Below are positions 41,466 through 50,223 of a stretch of DNA of 50,223 bases, piece after piece; within the stretch, counting starts at the first letter, position 1; each line of letters begins with the position of its first letter. Origin of the DNA: an uncultured Bacteroidota bacterium (lineage in GTDB: Bacteria; Bacteroidota; Bacteroidia; Bacteroidales; GCA-2748055). Position numbers and translations under genes: made by a program. A model generated the notes under the pieces. It saw only the letters and a list, made by a program, of their open reading frames with translations. It made no database searches and was not told where the DNA came from. Location of the stretch: the NCBI GenBank assembly GCA_937129385.1, contig CAKZNC010000101.1, positions 1 to 50,223 on the forward strand, in the 5' to 3' direction.

Positions 41466-44237
41466 ATGCATCGCATAAAATTCATCATATATATACTGTT
41501 CATCCCAGCACTTCTTTTCAGCCAGGAATCACCTGTGCTGACCCACTCATACGCCGACGGAGCTTTTGGGCAATTTTTAAAGGAGGCCGCCGATAACGAA
41601 AACCTCCAATTCTATTACAGGAGTGAGTGGATCGATTCCATCACCACCCCCGGTTTTAGTCAGGGTACACCCATTGCCGGCCTGCTGGAGCGTATGCTCG
41701 ATGAAACAGACCTTGATTTTTTCATACGGGGCAGGAGTATCTACATCTTTCCCGGGGAACCCGTCCTGGAGGCATTGCCTGAGTATGCAACGGATCGCCG
41801 TTCGGTTACCAGCAGAACTTCTGCAAGTGACAGTGTCGAGGTAGGCACCAGGTACGTGAAGACCAAAAACCTTTCGGAGAACAATTTTATCACTGTTGGC
41901 AGCAGGCAGTATGCCGAAAATGGCAATACCTACCGTGTACGTGGAAAGATCAGGAACATGCAGACCGAAGAACCTTTGATCGGAGCCACCATCTATGTCC
42001 GCGAAACCGGCTCGGGGACCATCACCGATGTGGATGGCAATTTTCAGCTCAGGCTTAAGGAGGGCGTCTACCACATCGTGGTGGACCATATGGCCATGAA
42101 GGATGCAGAATATGGTCTGAATGTATTGTCTGCAGGCAGTTTCACAATTGAGCTGGAGAACGAACTGATCGAACTCCAGGAGGTGACACTGGTGAATCAA
42201 CGGCAGAGCAATGTAAAGGGGATGCTGATGGGGTTTGACAGGATCTCATCCGAGTCGGTCAGGGAGATTCCCGCTGTGCTGGGTGAAAAGGATGTGCTGA
42301 AGGTTGCACAGATGCTGCCGGGCGTGCAGAATGCCGGGGAAGGTTCTTCCGGTTTCAATGTGAGGGGCGGTTCTGCCGACCAAAACATGTTCTATATCAA
42401 CAAGATATCGATCTACAACACCTCGCACCTGTTTGGTTTTTTCACAGCCTTCAGTCCGGACATCATCTCCGATTTCTCCCTCTACAAGAACAATGTCCCT
42501 GCCAAATACGGCGGCCGGATCGCTTCGATCTTCGAGATCACCACCCGGCAGGGGAACAAGGAGAATTTCTTTTTCCAGGGCGGCATCAGTCCCATCACGG
42601 GCCATGTGGAGGTTGAAGGGCCCATCGTGAAAGACAAGGTGACCTTCGTAGGCAGTGTCAGGAGTACCTATTCAGACTGGATCCTGAAGCGGATGAACGA
42701 CCAGGACCTGCGGAACAGCAATGCCTCCTTCTATGATGGAACTTTCGGGATCAACGCCGAGCTCAATAAGAACAACCAGCTGCGGGCCTTTTTCTACAGG
42801 AGCTCCGATGAGTTTTCCCTGTCTGTAAGAAACGAATACAAATATTCCAACACAGGCGGATCACTGAGCCTGAAACACAATTTCAGCGAATCGTTCTCGG
42901 CCGATTTCTCACTGGCCAGCAGCAATTATCAGTTTTCCACCGTTGACCGGAACAATATAACAGAGGCTTACCAGCACGATTATTTCATTCGGCACACCGA
43001 GGCGCGGGCCGATTTCCTGTCGCTCAGCAACGACCGGCACCGGCTCGAATTCGGGGTCAACAGTATCCTGTATAACCTCAATCGCGGAGACATCCTGCCT
43101 TACGGTGAAGAGTCAAATCGCGTGGCTGTGAACCTTGGCAGCGAACAGGGCATCGAGACTGCGATTCACATTTCGGATGAGTTCAGGGTGCTGCCACGGC
43201 TGAACCTCCTGGTAGGACTTCGCTATGGCATCTACAATTATTTAGGTCCGGCTGAAATCACGGAATATGAAGCCGGGATGCCCAGGAACAGGTTCAATAT
43301 TACAGAAACCAGCCAATACGGAAGCGGTGAGGTCGTGAAGACCTATTCGGGCTTCGAGCCGCGTGCTGCCCTGAACTACACGGTGGCTCCGAACACCTCG
43401 GTGAAGGCCTCGTACAACAGGCTCCGCCAGAATATTTTCCTTTTGAGCAATACCATCGCCATCGCACCGAACGACCAGTGGAAGCTCACCGATTACCACA
43501 TCACACCACCGGTTTCCGACCAGGTTTCCGTGGGCTTTTACCATGACTTCATGGATCCCGGCCTCCATTTCTCTGTTGAGGTATACAAGAAGTGAGTGAG
43601 CAACGTGGTGGAGTACAAGGATGGCGCCGATTTTTTGTCACCTGATCCCATCGAGACCCAGGTGCTCCAGGGGTCACAGGATTCGGAGGGCGTTGAGTTG
43701 ATGGTGAAGAAGAACAACGACCGGCTCACGGGCTGGGTCTCCTACACGCTGTCACGCTCCATGGTCCTGATCAACGGTCTGTACGAGGAGCAGAAGGTGA
43801 ATGGCGGGGTTCCGTATCCATCGAACTTTGACCGGCCCCACAGTTTCAACCTGGTGGCCAACTACAGGATCAGCCGCCGCCTGAGCTTCTCTTCGAACAT
43901 CGTATATTCAACGGGCCGACCGGTGACCCTGCCGGTGGCTGCCTACTACGCGGAGGGAAGGCCGTTCCTGTTGTATTCGGCGAGAAATGCCTACCGCATC
44001 CCCGATTATTTCAGGATCGATCTGTCGGTCAACCTGGAGGGGAACCTGAAATTCAAAAAGGTGGCACACAGTTTCTGGATGCTGAACGTCTACAACCTCA
44101 CCGGTAGGAGCAATGCCTATTCGGTCTTTTACGAGGTTGAGGACGGGGCGATCAACGGTTACCAGCTGTCGGTATTCGCGCGGCCGATCATCACCCTGTC
44201 GTGGAACTTCAAGTTCGGAAATTACAACAGCAATTAA
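41466..44237 (+). pseudogene. TonB-dependent receptor with STN-like and carboxypeptidase-regulatory domains, broken by one in-frame TGA
   Basis: An outer-membrane receptor that would import a substrate with energy from TonB. The frame runs from ATG 41466 to TAA at 44237 with a single internal stop TGA at 43593-43595, after codon 709 of 922. Before it: signal peptide, an STN-like part (about 25-95), a carboxypeptidase-regulatory-like domain (about 155-245, EPLIGATIYVRETGSGTITD), the plug (about 255-370, GFNVRGGSADQNMFYINKI) and most barrel strands. After it the same frame continues EYKDGADFLSPD to a barrel ending WNFKFGNYNSN. No frameshift or insertion is seen. The gene would be annotated as two pieces, 41466-43595 and 43596-44237. 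It is flanked by a secreted protein and a DUF4249 lipoprotein. Confidence 0.85.
43593..43595 (+). other. In-frame TGA inside the TonB-dependent receptor
   Basis: Context is GAG GTA TAC AAG AAG TGA GTG AGC AAC GTG GTG GAG TAC: Glu-Val-Tyr-Lys-Lys-stop-Val-Ser-Asn-Val-Val-Glu-Tyr. One base change from CGA (Arg) or TGG (Trp) explains it. A GTG follows immediately, so reinitiation is conceivable, with a GAGG 13 bases upstream. Confidence 0.9.
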
Positions 44238-44249
44238 CGGAGGATTGGA

Positions 44250-45446
44250 ATGAATATTCAGCATACATACAAATATACCGTGACGAAATTATTCCCCGGA
44301 GGCGTACGGCCGAAAATGCACTTGTGGGTTGTGTTGATCATCGCCCTTGCCGTGAACAGCTGTATTGAGCCCTATTTTGCCGATATCGGCGATGAACCTG
44401 AGCTGATCTCCATCGAGGGGAGCATCATCAAGGGCCTTTCGCGGCAGGAGATCGTGATCTCGCGGACCACCTCGCTGGGCAACCCGGTTTTTGAGCCGGT
44501 CAAGGGCTGCCTGGTTTCCGTGATGGATGAACTGAACAATGAGTTTGTCTTCGATGAGACCTACAACGGGATCTATACCCTGGAGATCGACCAGTCATCG
44601 CTGGTTGAAGGGAGGAATTACAAGATGGTGGTGGTCACCCCGGGCGGAGCGCATTACGAGTCGGAATACGAGATCCTGGAGAGCAGTGTGCCGGTGGATT
44701 CGGTCTATTACGACATTGAGCCGAGCCTGGACCCGGTGAATGGCATCGAGGCCGACGGACTGCAGTTCTATGTCGACCTCCTGGCGCCCGACACTGTCTC
44801 GCGGTATTTCCGCTGGAAGATCACCGAGACCTATGAGTACACGAGTGCCGGGCCGATCCATTATTACTACATGGACCTGAGCTTTGAGCCGGTGGTGCCC
44901 GATGATATCTGGGGGTTGTACCGTTGCTGGAAGACAGACGAGCTGGAGGATATCTTCCTTACGAGCACCCTCAACCTGGCGACCAACGAGAAGAAGCAGA
45001 TTCCCCTGAATTATGTGTCGACACTCAACGACCGCCTGAAGATCAGGTACAGTCTGTTGGTACACCAGTACGCCCTCGATGAAGAGGCGTATAACTATTT
45101 CATGCAGAACAAGATTGCGACTGAGGGATCCGGCGGACTCTACACGCGGCAGCCGCAGCAGCCCATCACGAATATTTACAATGTCGACGATGCGTCGGAG
45201 CGGGTGCTGGGGTATTTCTGGACCTCGGAGATGACAAGCAGGCGGATCTTCGTGTCGAAGCTCCCGGAGCTTGATGTGAAGGATTATTTCTACCCGCTGG
45301 AGATTTTCAATATGGAGGATCACGGGGCAGGTCCGTTCCCCATGGCGATCATGGAGGAGGATGGTGTGCGCATCACGGGAAGTCCGATCTGCTTTGACTG
45401 CACCCGCCGTGGAGGAACAACGGAACGCCCCGATTTCTGGGAATAG
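44250..45446 (+). CDS. DUF4249 lipoprotein
   Basis: The product has 398 residues. A long N-terminal basic lead precedes a lipoprotein signal (HLWVVLIIALAVNSC). The mature protein is beta-rich, starting EPELISIEGSIIKGLSRQEI, and ends with the DUF4249 signature CFDCTRRGGTTERPDFWE. DUF4249 proteins occur beside TonB-dependent receptors in Bacteroidota and probably act as surface or periplasmic partners, but the substrate is unknown. A strong GGAGG (44239-44243) six bases before ATG 44250 fixes the start. Confidence 0.88.
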   Translation: MNIQHTYKYTVTKLFPGGVRPKMHLWVVLIIALAVNSCIEPYFADIGDEPELISIEGSIIKGLSRQEIVISRTTSLGNPVFEPVKGCLVSVMDELNNEFVFDETYNGIYTLEIDQSSLVEGRNYKMVVVTPGGAHYESEYEILESSVPVDSVYYDIEPSLDPVNGIEADGLQFYVDLLAPDTVSRYFRWKITETYEYTSAGPIHYYYMDLSFEPVVPDDIWGLYRCWKTDELEDIFLTSTLNLATNEKKQIPLNYVSTLNDRLKIRYSLLVHQYALDEEAYNYFMQNKIATEGSGGLYTRQPQQPITNIYNVDDASERVLGYFWTSEMTSRRIFVSKLPELDVKDYFYPLEIFNMEDHGAGPFPMAIMEEDGVRITGSPICFDCTRRGGTTERPDFWE

Positions 45447-45459
45447 AAAAATTTTACCC

Positions 45460-47169
45460 ATGCAAGAAAGAGACAGAAACATACGATTGTTATTCATTTT
45501 CCTGGTCCTCCTGTTGCGGCAGGGGGTGTATGCTGAATGGAGACCGGCTATCCCCGACGCCACGGGTGAGGAGGTGCTGTTGTTTACCGACCGCGCCCTG
45601 TATGCAGTGGAAGAGGAGCTGTTTTTCGCAGTTTCGCTTGGCCAGCCCGTTCTTCCAGGCAGTGCCGACTGGAGCAGGGTGGTCTACGTGGAGCTGATCA
45701 GGTGGGACGGTTCCAAGCTGGTACAGGCGAAAGTGCCCGTCGAAGAGGGGCTTGCAAAAGGCTCCCTGGTGATCCCGGACGATCTCAATTCGGGGAACTA
45801 TTACCTGAGGGCCTACACGAAATGGATGCGCAACTATTCCCCTTACCGGTATACCTATGTAAAGGTGAAGGTGGTCAACCCGCATCGCAAAAGCATTGAT
45901 CCTGGTCCGTCCGATGAGACCGCGGATGTGCCTGCAATGAAATACCTCGTTTCAGGGTGCAGCGATGAGATCGGGATTGACCTGGTGAAGGCTTCCTGCC
46001 AGCGGAGAGAAATGGTGGAGGCGGAGATCATGCTGCCAGGAGGCACTGATGCAGGAGACGTGCTGGTGGCGGTGAGACTGAAAGAGAGCGGTGAAGTGCC
46101 ATGGAACCGCTGTTTCAGCTTTGAATCACTGGATACGGTCCCGGCCGACGGACCGGCGTTCCTGCCGGAGATCTATGGGCTGACTGTTTCTGGAAAAATC
46201 CTTGATGCTGTGACCGGGGAGCCGGTGGCAGGATCGACCGTCAACCTCTCTTCTTATTCCTCCTCCTTCTATTTTTCTACGACCCGTAGTGGGGAGGATG
46301 GCCTTTTTATCTTTACACTCCCTCCTGAGACCGGAACACGTGAGCTGCACCTTGCAGAGGAAGGAGAGGATGCTGGCGAACATGAACTATTGATCACCAG
46401 TGAGTTTTGCAACCAGCCGGTGACCCTGCCGTATGAACCCTTCCTGATTGCCGGACATGAGCGTGCTGTAGCAGAACAGCTGATTGTAAATGCCCAGCTG
46501 ATGGCGAGGTTCAGGGATGACAGGGTGGAGGATGAGAGAGACGCGGATGAGGTGGCACCCTTTTATGGCAGGCCTCTGTCAACAACCTATGTGAAAGAGT
46601 ACATTGAACTGATCGACCTTCGGGAGTTCTTTTTTGAGCTGGTGCAACCGGTGCTGGTAAATTACAACGACCAGGGGCCTTACCTGGCATTGAACACCCA
46701 GGGGAGCATGGCGCTTTATCCACCGCTGGTGCTGATGGACAACATCCCGGTGGAAAACGGCGGACGGTTGCTGGAGATTCCCTCTGCGCGTGTCAGCAGG
46801 ATCGAGGTGATCAACAAGGGATACCTTGTGAACAACAGGCGGTACAGCGGGATCATCAGTATCTTTTCAGAGAACCGGGATATGGCCGGACTGGAGATGG
46901 AAGAGAAGCGACATTTTTTCAATTTCTCATTTTTCCAGGAACAGCAGGAAGATCGGTTCCCGGAATATGTCCAGGCAACGACCGGTTCCACTGTTCCTGA
47001 TTTGCGCAATCTGCTCTGCTGGGAAACGGGCTTTCAGCTTACACCCGGGGAAGCCGGTCAGCTGCATTTTTTTACCTGTGATGCTCCCGGAACCTACGAG
47101 GTGGTGGTGATGCATATCGGGGAAGATGGCAAGGCAGTGTGCGGGAGGAGCGAGTTTGAGGTGAGGTAG
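45460..47169 (+). CDS. Macroglobulin-like / TonB-plug-like exported protein
   Basis: The product has 569 residues. A signal peptide (NIRLLFIFLVLLLRQGVYAEW) is followed by an MG2-like domain (about 30-160: LFTDRALYAVEEELFFAVSL, SGNYYLRAYTKWMRNYSP). Then come a carboxypeptidase-regulatory-like repeat (about 245-320: GKILDAVTGEPVAGSTVNLS) and a plug-like segment (about 415-480: PPLVLMDNIPVENGG, RIEVINKGYLVNNRRYSGII). The mixture resembles the alpha-2-macroglobulin-like proteins that accompany TonB receptor and DUF4249 genes. ATG 45460 is 13 bp after the DUF4249 stop. Its role is probably in the same envelope complex. Confidence 0.75.
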   Translation: MQERDRNIRLLFIFLVLLLRQGVYAEWRPAIPDATGEEVLLFTDRALYAVEEELFFAVSLGQPVLPGSADWSRVVYVELIRWDGSKLVQAKVPVEEGLAKGSLVIPDDLNSGNYYLRAYTKWMRNYSPYRYTYVKVKVVNPHRKSIDPGPSDETADVPAMKYLVSGCSDEIGIDLVKASCQRREMVEAEIMLPGGTDAGDVLVAVRLKESGEVPWNRCFSFESLDTVPADGPAFLPEIYGLTVSGKILDAVTGEPVAGSTVNLSSYSSSFYFSTTRSGEDGLFIFTLPPETGTRELHLAEEGEDAGEHELLITSEFCNQPVTLPYEPFLIAGHERAVAEQLIVNAQLMARFRDDRVEDERDADEVAPFYGRPLSTTYVKEYIELIDLREFFFELVQPVLVNYNDQGPYLALNTQGSMALYPPLVLMDNIPVENGGRLLEIPSARVSRIEVINKGYLVNNRRYSGIISIFSENRDMAGLEMEEKRHFFNFSFFQEQQEDRFPEYVQATTGSTVPDLRNLLCWETGFQLTPGEAGQLHFFTCDAPGTYEVVVMHIGEDGKAVCGRSEFEVR

Positions 47170-47178
47170 GGGTTAGTT

Positions 47179-47206
47179 GGCAGTCGGCAGTCGGCAGTCG
47201 GCAGTC
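47179..47206 (+). repeat. Tandem repeat (GGCAGTC)4
   Basis: Four exact head-to-tail copies of GGCAGTC start 10 bp after the stop at 47169. The 7-bp unit is out of phase with codons and no coding frame uses it. It could vary in copy number by slippage. Confidence 0.9.
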
Positions 47207-47247
47207 AGACGATACCTGCAGGGCTCTATGCCTTGGTTCTCGATTAA

Positions 47248-47367
47248 ATGGCCATGCAAGCTGAACAGTATGGGCTGGAAATTCGTTCGGACGAAGAGAT
47301 GATTGTACGCGGACAAGACTCCGAAGCAACGGGGATGTTTGTGAAGGGTGAATTTGTTGTGGAATGA
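47248..47367 (+). CDS. Short orphan ORF or gene remnant
   Basis: The frame ATG-TGA gives 39 residues, starting MAMQAEQYGLEIRSDEEMI and ending FVKGEFVVE. It is preceded by an in-frame TAA, has no Shine-Dalgarno sequence and matches no family I recognise. It may be the relic of a larger gene or chance. The surrounding 47170-47414 gap otherwise holds only the tandem repeat. Confidence 0.2.
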   Translation: MAMQAEQYGLEIRSDEEMIVRGQDSEATGMFVKGEFVVE

Positions 47368-47414
47368 TGACAGAATCCACTATCCTGAGATGGTATATGA
47401 TCAACAGTCCGATA

Positions 47415-48674
47415 CTAAGATTTTCCGGCATATTTTTTAAAGAATAATCCGGCCAGGAGCCCGGTCAGCCCGAAACCCGCAAGTACAAGGAATACCAGGC
47501 GATGACCGGCTTCACCAGGATGGTGATCCAGCAGGGCACCCATCCAGGGGCTCATGAACACCTCAGGTGTATATCCGAGGAATGAGACAAGACCCACCGC
47601 GGTGCCCGTGAGCGCTACCGGAATTCCTGCCTCTTTCAGAATAGCAAAATAGAGTGCACGCATGCTGTAGATTCCCACGGCCAGGGCCGCCATGTTCAGC
47701 AATGCAACAATTCCGCTCCATTCAAGCAGTCCGGATGCAGCCAGGATCGATCCGGCTGTTGTCAGGGCAAAACATCCGACGATCAGGTTCCCTTTCGGCA
47801 GCCTGTCGGCCAGGATTCCGGCTCCGACGGCGACGAGTGCCCTCAGCCACAATCCTCCGGTTCCCACTGCCGCTGCGCCTATTTCAGAAAATCCAAGTAC
47901 TTCCCGGGCATATAGTGAAAAATCGTCGGTGATCTTGTACCCCGAATAGGCACAGACGATGATAAGGATCAGGCTCCGGATGGTGGGCATCCGAAGGAGT
48001 TTCAGGATATTGGCAATGACGATTTTGGGTGGATCTCTCTTCAATTGCTTGCGATTATCGGGAATGACATACCAGGTTAGGATCCCGGCGATGATGGTGA
48101 GCACAGACACTGCCAGGATCACTACCTGGAATGGGTGCAGAAAAGTGTTTGTTGCTGGCACATTGATTGCATCCAGTGACAGTTTTGTAAATATGAGCCA
48201 CGACAGTGTGCCGAGCAGGGCAGCCACCAGGCCCCGGCCTCCTTCGAGCCAGCCAAAGGCACGTCCCTGGAATCCGGGTCCGCCCCATTCACGTGTGGCA
48301 CGGATGAGGGCTGCCCAGAAGAGGAAAATGGTGGTAAACCCCCACCACCCATATACCAGCGACAGACCCAGGGGAGTGTGCAGGAAGGCGACGAATAGCC
48401 CTCCCAGGGCGGTAAGCCATAGCGCTATGGCCATCAGCTTACGCGCAGGGAACCGGTCGGCAACCGGACCTCCCAACAGGTAAGCTGCCATTGCGATGAT
48501 TCCGTATATGGCGAAAAATCCACCGAGCTGCAGGTTGGTAATATCAAAGACCTCGAGCATGGTTGGGCGGAAGATCCTGGGGACCAGGAATGGCAGAAAA
48601 AAGACCGTCTCGCCCGCAATGATCAGCGTGACAAGGGGAAGGGTGCGGTGAGCCTGATGCTTCTTTGGTTTCAA
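47415..48674 (-). CDS. Major facilitator superfamily transporter
   Basis: A 419-residue inner-membrane transporter with about 12 hydrophobic helices. MFS marks are the A-like motif GGPVADRFPARKLMAIAL and GILADRLPKGNLIVGCF, the matching loop of the second half. The first half has VYGWWGFTTIFLFWAALIRATREWGG. Substrate is not evident; the family layout resembles sugar-phosphate/organic anion type carriers. The only upstream initiator is TTG at 48674 (no ATG in frame), so the start is uncertain. It faces the macroglobulin-like gene across the repeat-containing gap. Confidence 0.85.
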   Translation of the reverse strand: MKPKKHQAHRTLPLVTLIIAGETVFFLPFLVPRIFRPTMLEVFDITNLQLGGFFAIYGIIAMAAYLLGGPVADRFPARKLMAIALWLTALGGLFVAFLHTPLGLSLVYGWWGFTTIFLFWAALIRATREWGGPGFQGRAFGWLEGGRGLVAALLGTLSWLIFTKLSLDAINVPATNTFLHPFQVVILAVSVLTIIAGILTWYVIPDNRKQLKRDPPKIVIANILKLLRMPTIRSLILIIVCAYSGYKITDDFSLYAREVLGFSEIGAAAVGTGGLWLRALVAVGAGILADRLPKGNLIVGCFALTTAGSILAASGLLEWSGIVALLNMAALAVGIYSMRALYFAILKEAGIPVALTGTAVGLVSFLGYTPEVFMSPWMGALLDHHPGEAGHRLVFLVLAGFGLTGLLAGLFFKKYAGKS

Positions 48675-49083
48675 ATGATTGAATTTGTAGTCTGGAGTAA
48701 AGATAGGGAGGATTATGAAAACCGGGAATTTCTGATCCTGAATATGGGATCGGAGCCACCTTTTTTGTGTTTTGCACCGATATTTCTTCCCATCAACACA
48801 TTAACAGGTGAAGCAGAATAAAAAAACCAGCACAGAAAGATAGGAATACAGGAATCACAACATTCATGAAAGTGTGCGAGGCACATGTATCATAGGGGAG
48901 TTGCGGAATCTCTCCAGACGCAAAATTCCAGGACAACTCACCCTCGGCCAAATAGGGTAAAGACTCAAAGGGGCGGGCCGGTATGCCCGGAATTGTTGGG
49001 GATACCTTTTAAAAGGACAGTATACATCAAGTATTCGAATGATGAAATTCACCACCAATTTATGAACTTAAAATCACCGTATT
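48675..49083. other. Intergenic region between the MFS gene and a lipoprotein operon
   Basis: 409 bp with no supported gene. A minus-strand TATCTTTA near 48697-48704 could be the MFS -7 box. Two small hairpins are visible (TGTGC-N3-GCACA near 48873; CGGGC-N6-GCCCG near 48975). No tRNA or insertion sequence trace was recognised. Confidence 0.45.
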
Positions 49084-49803
49084 ATGAAAACAAGAATTTA
49101 TCTGTTTACCGTTATTGCTTTTCCAATGATGCTTCTTTTTTCGAGTTGCACCAATGAGGATAAAGCAGGCAATACTGAATTTATTGCAAATGCAGGAATC
49201 ATCCACAACCAGTTGCTGGACCATTACTATGGAAACCGCACGAATGTACATCCCGATGCAGGCGAAATGATCTCAGAAGTCATCCGGTTGTCATCCGGAG
49301 AGATGATCAACATGGGGTATGACGAAGAGATTGTTTTAAGTGCAGAAAAAGTGTTGGAAGCACGTTATGCTCCTTCACATTTGAAAAGCGTGATGTCTTC
49401 CGACTACTCCATTGATCTTGAATCGCTTTCACAACAGTTGGAGCAGACGGGGCTTTACAGTGACCTCTTTATTGAGGAAGTTGAGAAAGTCCTGGAGATG
49501 GTTGCTGAAAATGTGAAAATTCCGACCATTTCTGACTATGTGAATACAAATTTTGCTTATCTTGTATTTCAGAATAAGCATGATCAACAGGGGCAGATGT
49601 TGTTTACCAACGTATTTAATGCCTCATATGCGTACTGGACAGAAGATCGAAACTCCAACTTAAAGACGCTGAAGCTGAGTGACAGGTCGAAGGTAATTAT
49701 CAATGACGGGATCGGGGGACTGTTGGGATTGGTCTTTGGTCCGGCTGGATCGGTAATAACAGCCACAGTATTTTCTGTGGGTACAAACGAAGAGATAAAA
49801 TGA
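49084..49803 (+). CDS. Lipoprotein with glycine-rich hydrophobic C terminus, unknown function
   Basis: The product has 239 residues; the lipobox ends LLFSSC (Cys22). The mature part is acidic and helical (SQQLEQTGLYSDLFIEEVEK), then a hydrophobic glycine-rich C-terminal segment (GIGGLLGLVFGPAGSVITAT) of about 25 residues, which could form a membrane hairpin or glycine-zipper helix. I do not recognise the family. Its stop overlaps the next gene (ATGA), so they are translationally coupled and probably act together. Confidence 0.65.
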   Translation: MKTRIYLFTVIAFPMMLLFSSCTNEDKAGNTEFIANAGIIHNQLLDHYYGNRTNVHPDAGEMISEVIRLSSGEMINMGYDEEIVLSAEKVLEARYAPSHLKSVMSSDYSIDLESLSQQLEQTGLYSDLFIEEVEKVLEMVAENVKIPTISDYVNTNFAYLVFQNKHDQQGQMLFTNVFNASYAYWTEDRNSNLKTLKLSDRSKVIINDGIGGLLGLVFGPAGSVITATVFSVGTNEEIK

Positions 49804-50223
49804 AAAAGATTTTGCCATTTTACCTGTATCCCGGATATTTTAAGTTGATCGGGATCGTGATCAGTGTCACCGGAATTTTCCTGAGTCTTCTTTTGCAGCC
49901 TGATTACCAGATGCTGTTCTATTTCGGATTGTTCCTGGTGATTTTTGCAAAACAGAAAGAGGAAACAGAACTCACAGTAAAGATCAGGGGGGAGTCGTTC
50001 AAAACCGTGCTGGGGTATTTACTGGCCCTCATGTTCGTTTTTTACCTGATGGGGATCTTGTACAAGAATTTCAGTTTCCCCACCCATATTTTCCTGCTGG
50101 TCGGCGTTCCGATGCTCCTGTACCTCATCTATTTCAACCTGCTCCTGCTCATCAATGTTGAGAAGGAGGCGGCTGACCGGAAGAACAGGAGACAGGGATA
50201 CCTGCTCTGGATCGTCTTCGCGC
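49800..50223 (+). CDS. Multi-pass membrane protein of unknown function (partial)
   Basis: The frame ATG 49800 (MKKILPFYLYPGYFKLIGIV) is open to the window end, 141 residues seen. At least four hydrophobic helices: about 14-32, 40-50, 71-87 and 96-119 (FLLVGVPMLLYLIYFNLLLL). Charged loops lie between them (KQKEETELTVKIRGESF). It overlaps the preceding lipoprotein stop by 4 bp. No family recognised; the C terminus lies outside the window. Confidence 0.65.
   Translation, partial: MKKILPFYLYPGYFKLIGIVISVTGIFLSLLLQPDYQMLFYFGLFLVIFAKQKEETELTVKIRGESFKTVLGYLLALMFVFYLMGILYKNFSFPTHIFLLVGVPMLLYLIYFNLLLLINVEKEAADRKNRRQGYLLWIVFA

Noticed and set aside
43596-44237. Independent gene starting at GTG directly after the TGA
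   Set aside because: The sequence is the in-frame continuation of the TonB receptor barrel, without a signal peptide, so it is treated as part of the broken gene.
47179-47206. Possible start of a CRISPR array
   Set aside because: The unit is only 7 bp and directly tandem, with no spacers and no cas genes nearby.
1-50223. Genome-wide recoding of TGA suggested by the stop in the receptor gene
   Set aside because: Many intact genes here end in TGA (for example ThuA, prmC, the SpoIIE sensor, znuA), and RF2 is present, so TGA is a normal stop.

Overview
The window is a chromosomal segment of a Bacteroidota (Bacteroidetes) bacterium. Evidence: proteins with type A C-terminal sorting domains of the type IX secretion system (T9SS); a TonB-dependent receptor with an STN-like region and a carboxypeptidase-regulatory-like domain next to a DUF4249 lipoprotein; a DUF6029-type outer-membrane protein; regulator-propeller/Y_Y_Y/SpoIIE architecture; phosphofructokinases with pyrophosphate-type residues; and promoters of the Bacteroidota form TTTG-N19-21-TAnnTTTG. 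The genus cannot be fixed from this sequence. No rRNA, tRNA, CRISPR array, insertion sequence or prophage was found. Stop codons include many TGA, so the code is standard.

Left part (1-27.2 kb), mostly housekeeping. A partial pyruvate-dikinase/PEP-synthase regulator-like gene and prfB, with an intact programmed +1 frameshift site, are followed by a ThuA-like lipoprotein, the recX-prmC pair and divergent ribD. Next comes a two-gene signalling unit: a TPR/caspase-like secreted protein and, 2 bp later, a sensor carrying a SpoIIE phosphatase. Then follow a LOG-family gene, trxA, a dnaE with a fused proofreading exonuclease, a tiny T9SS protein, rpsP with a very long charged tail plus rimM, a translationally coupled dapD-glycosyltransferase-tsaC operon, a fur-yidD-znuA-znuC-znuB metal-uptake operon with a candidate operator, and two PFK genes separated by a strong terminator.

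Middle part (27.2-40.6 kb). A TlpA-like thioredoxin, a DUF6029 outer-membrane protein and a T9SS-exported thioredoxin form a redox/envelope cluster. A long minus-strand operon holds a small membrane protein, mutL, two rhomboid proteases and an endonuclease/exonuclease/phosphatase protein. gmhA follows. Next is a 1005-residue Na+/H+ antiporter with a histidine-rich N-terminal segment and a C-terminal cyclic-nucleotide-binding domain, resembling plant SOS1 in layout. Divergent from it are a Tyr/Asp/Glu-rich lipoprotein and an FMN-binding-type lipoprotein with a flavinylation motif.

Right part (40.7-50.2 kb). An outer-membrane cluster contains a secreted hypothetical protein, a TonB-dependent receptor broken by one in-frame TGA, a DUF4249 lipoprotein and a macroglobulin/plug-like protein. 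It is followed by a (GGCAGTC)4 tandem repeat, an MFS transporter, a lipoprotein with a glycine-rich hydrophobic tail, and a membrane-protein gene cut by the window edge.
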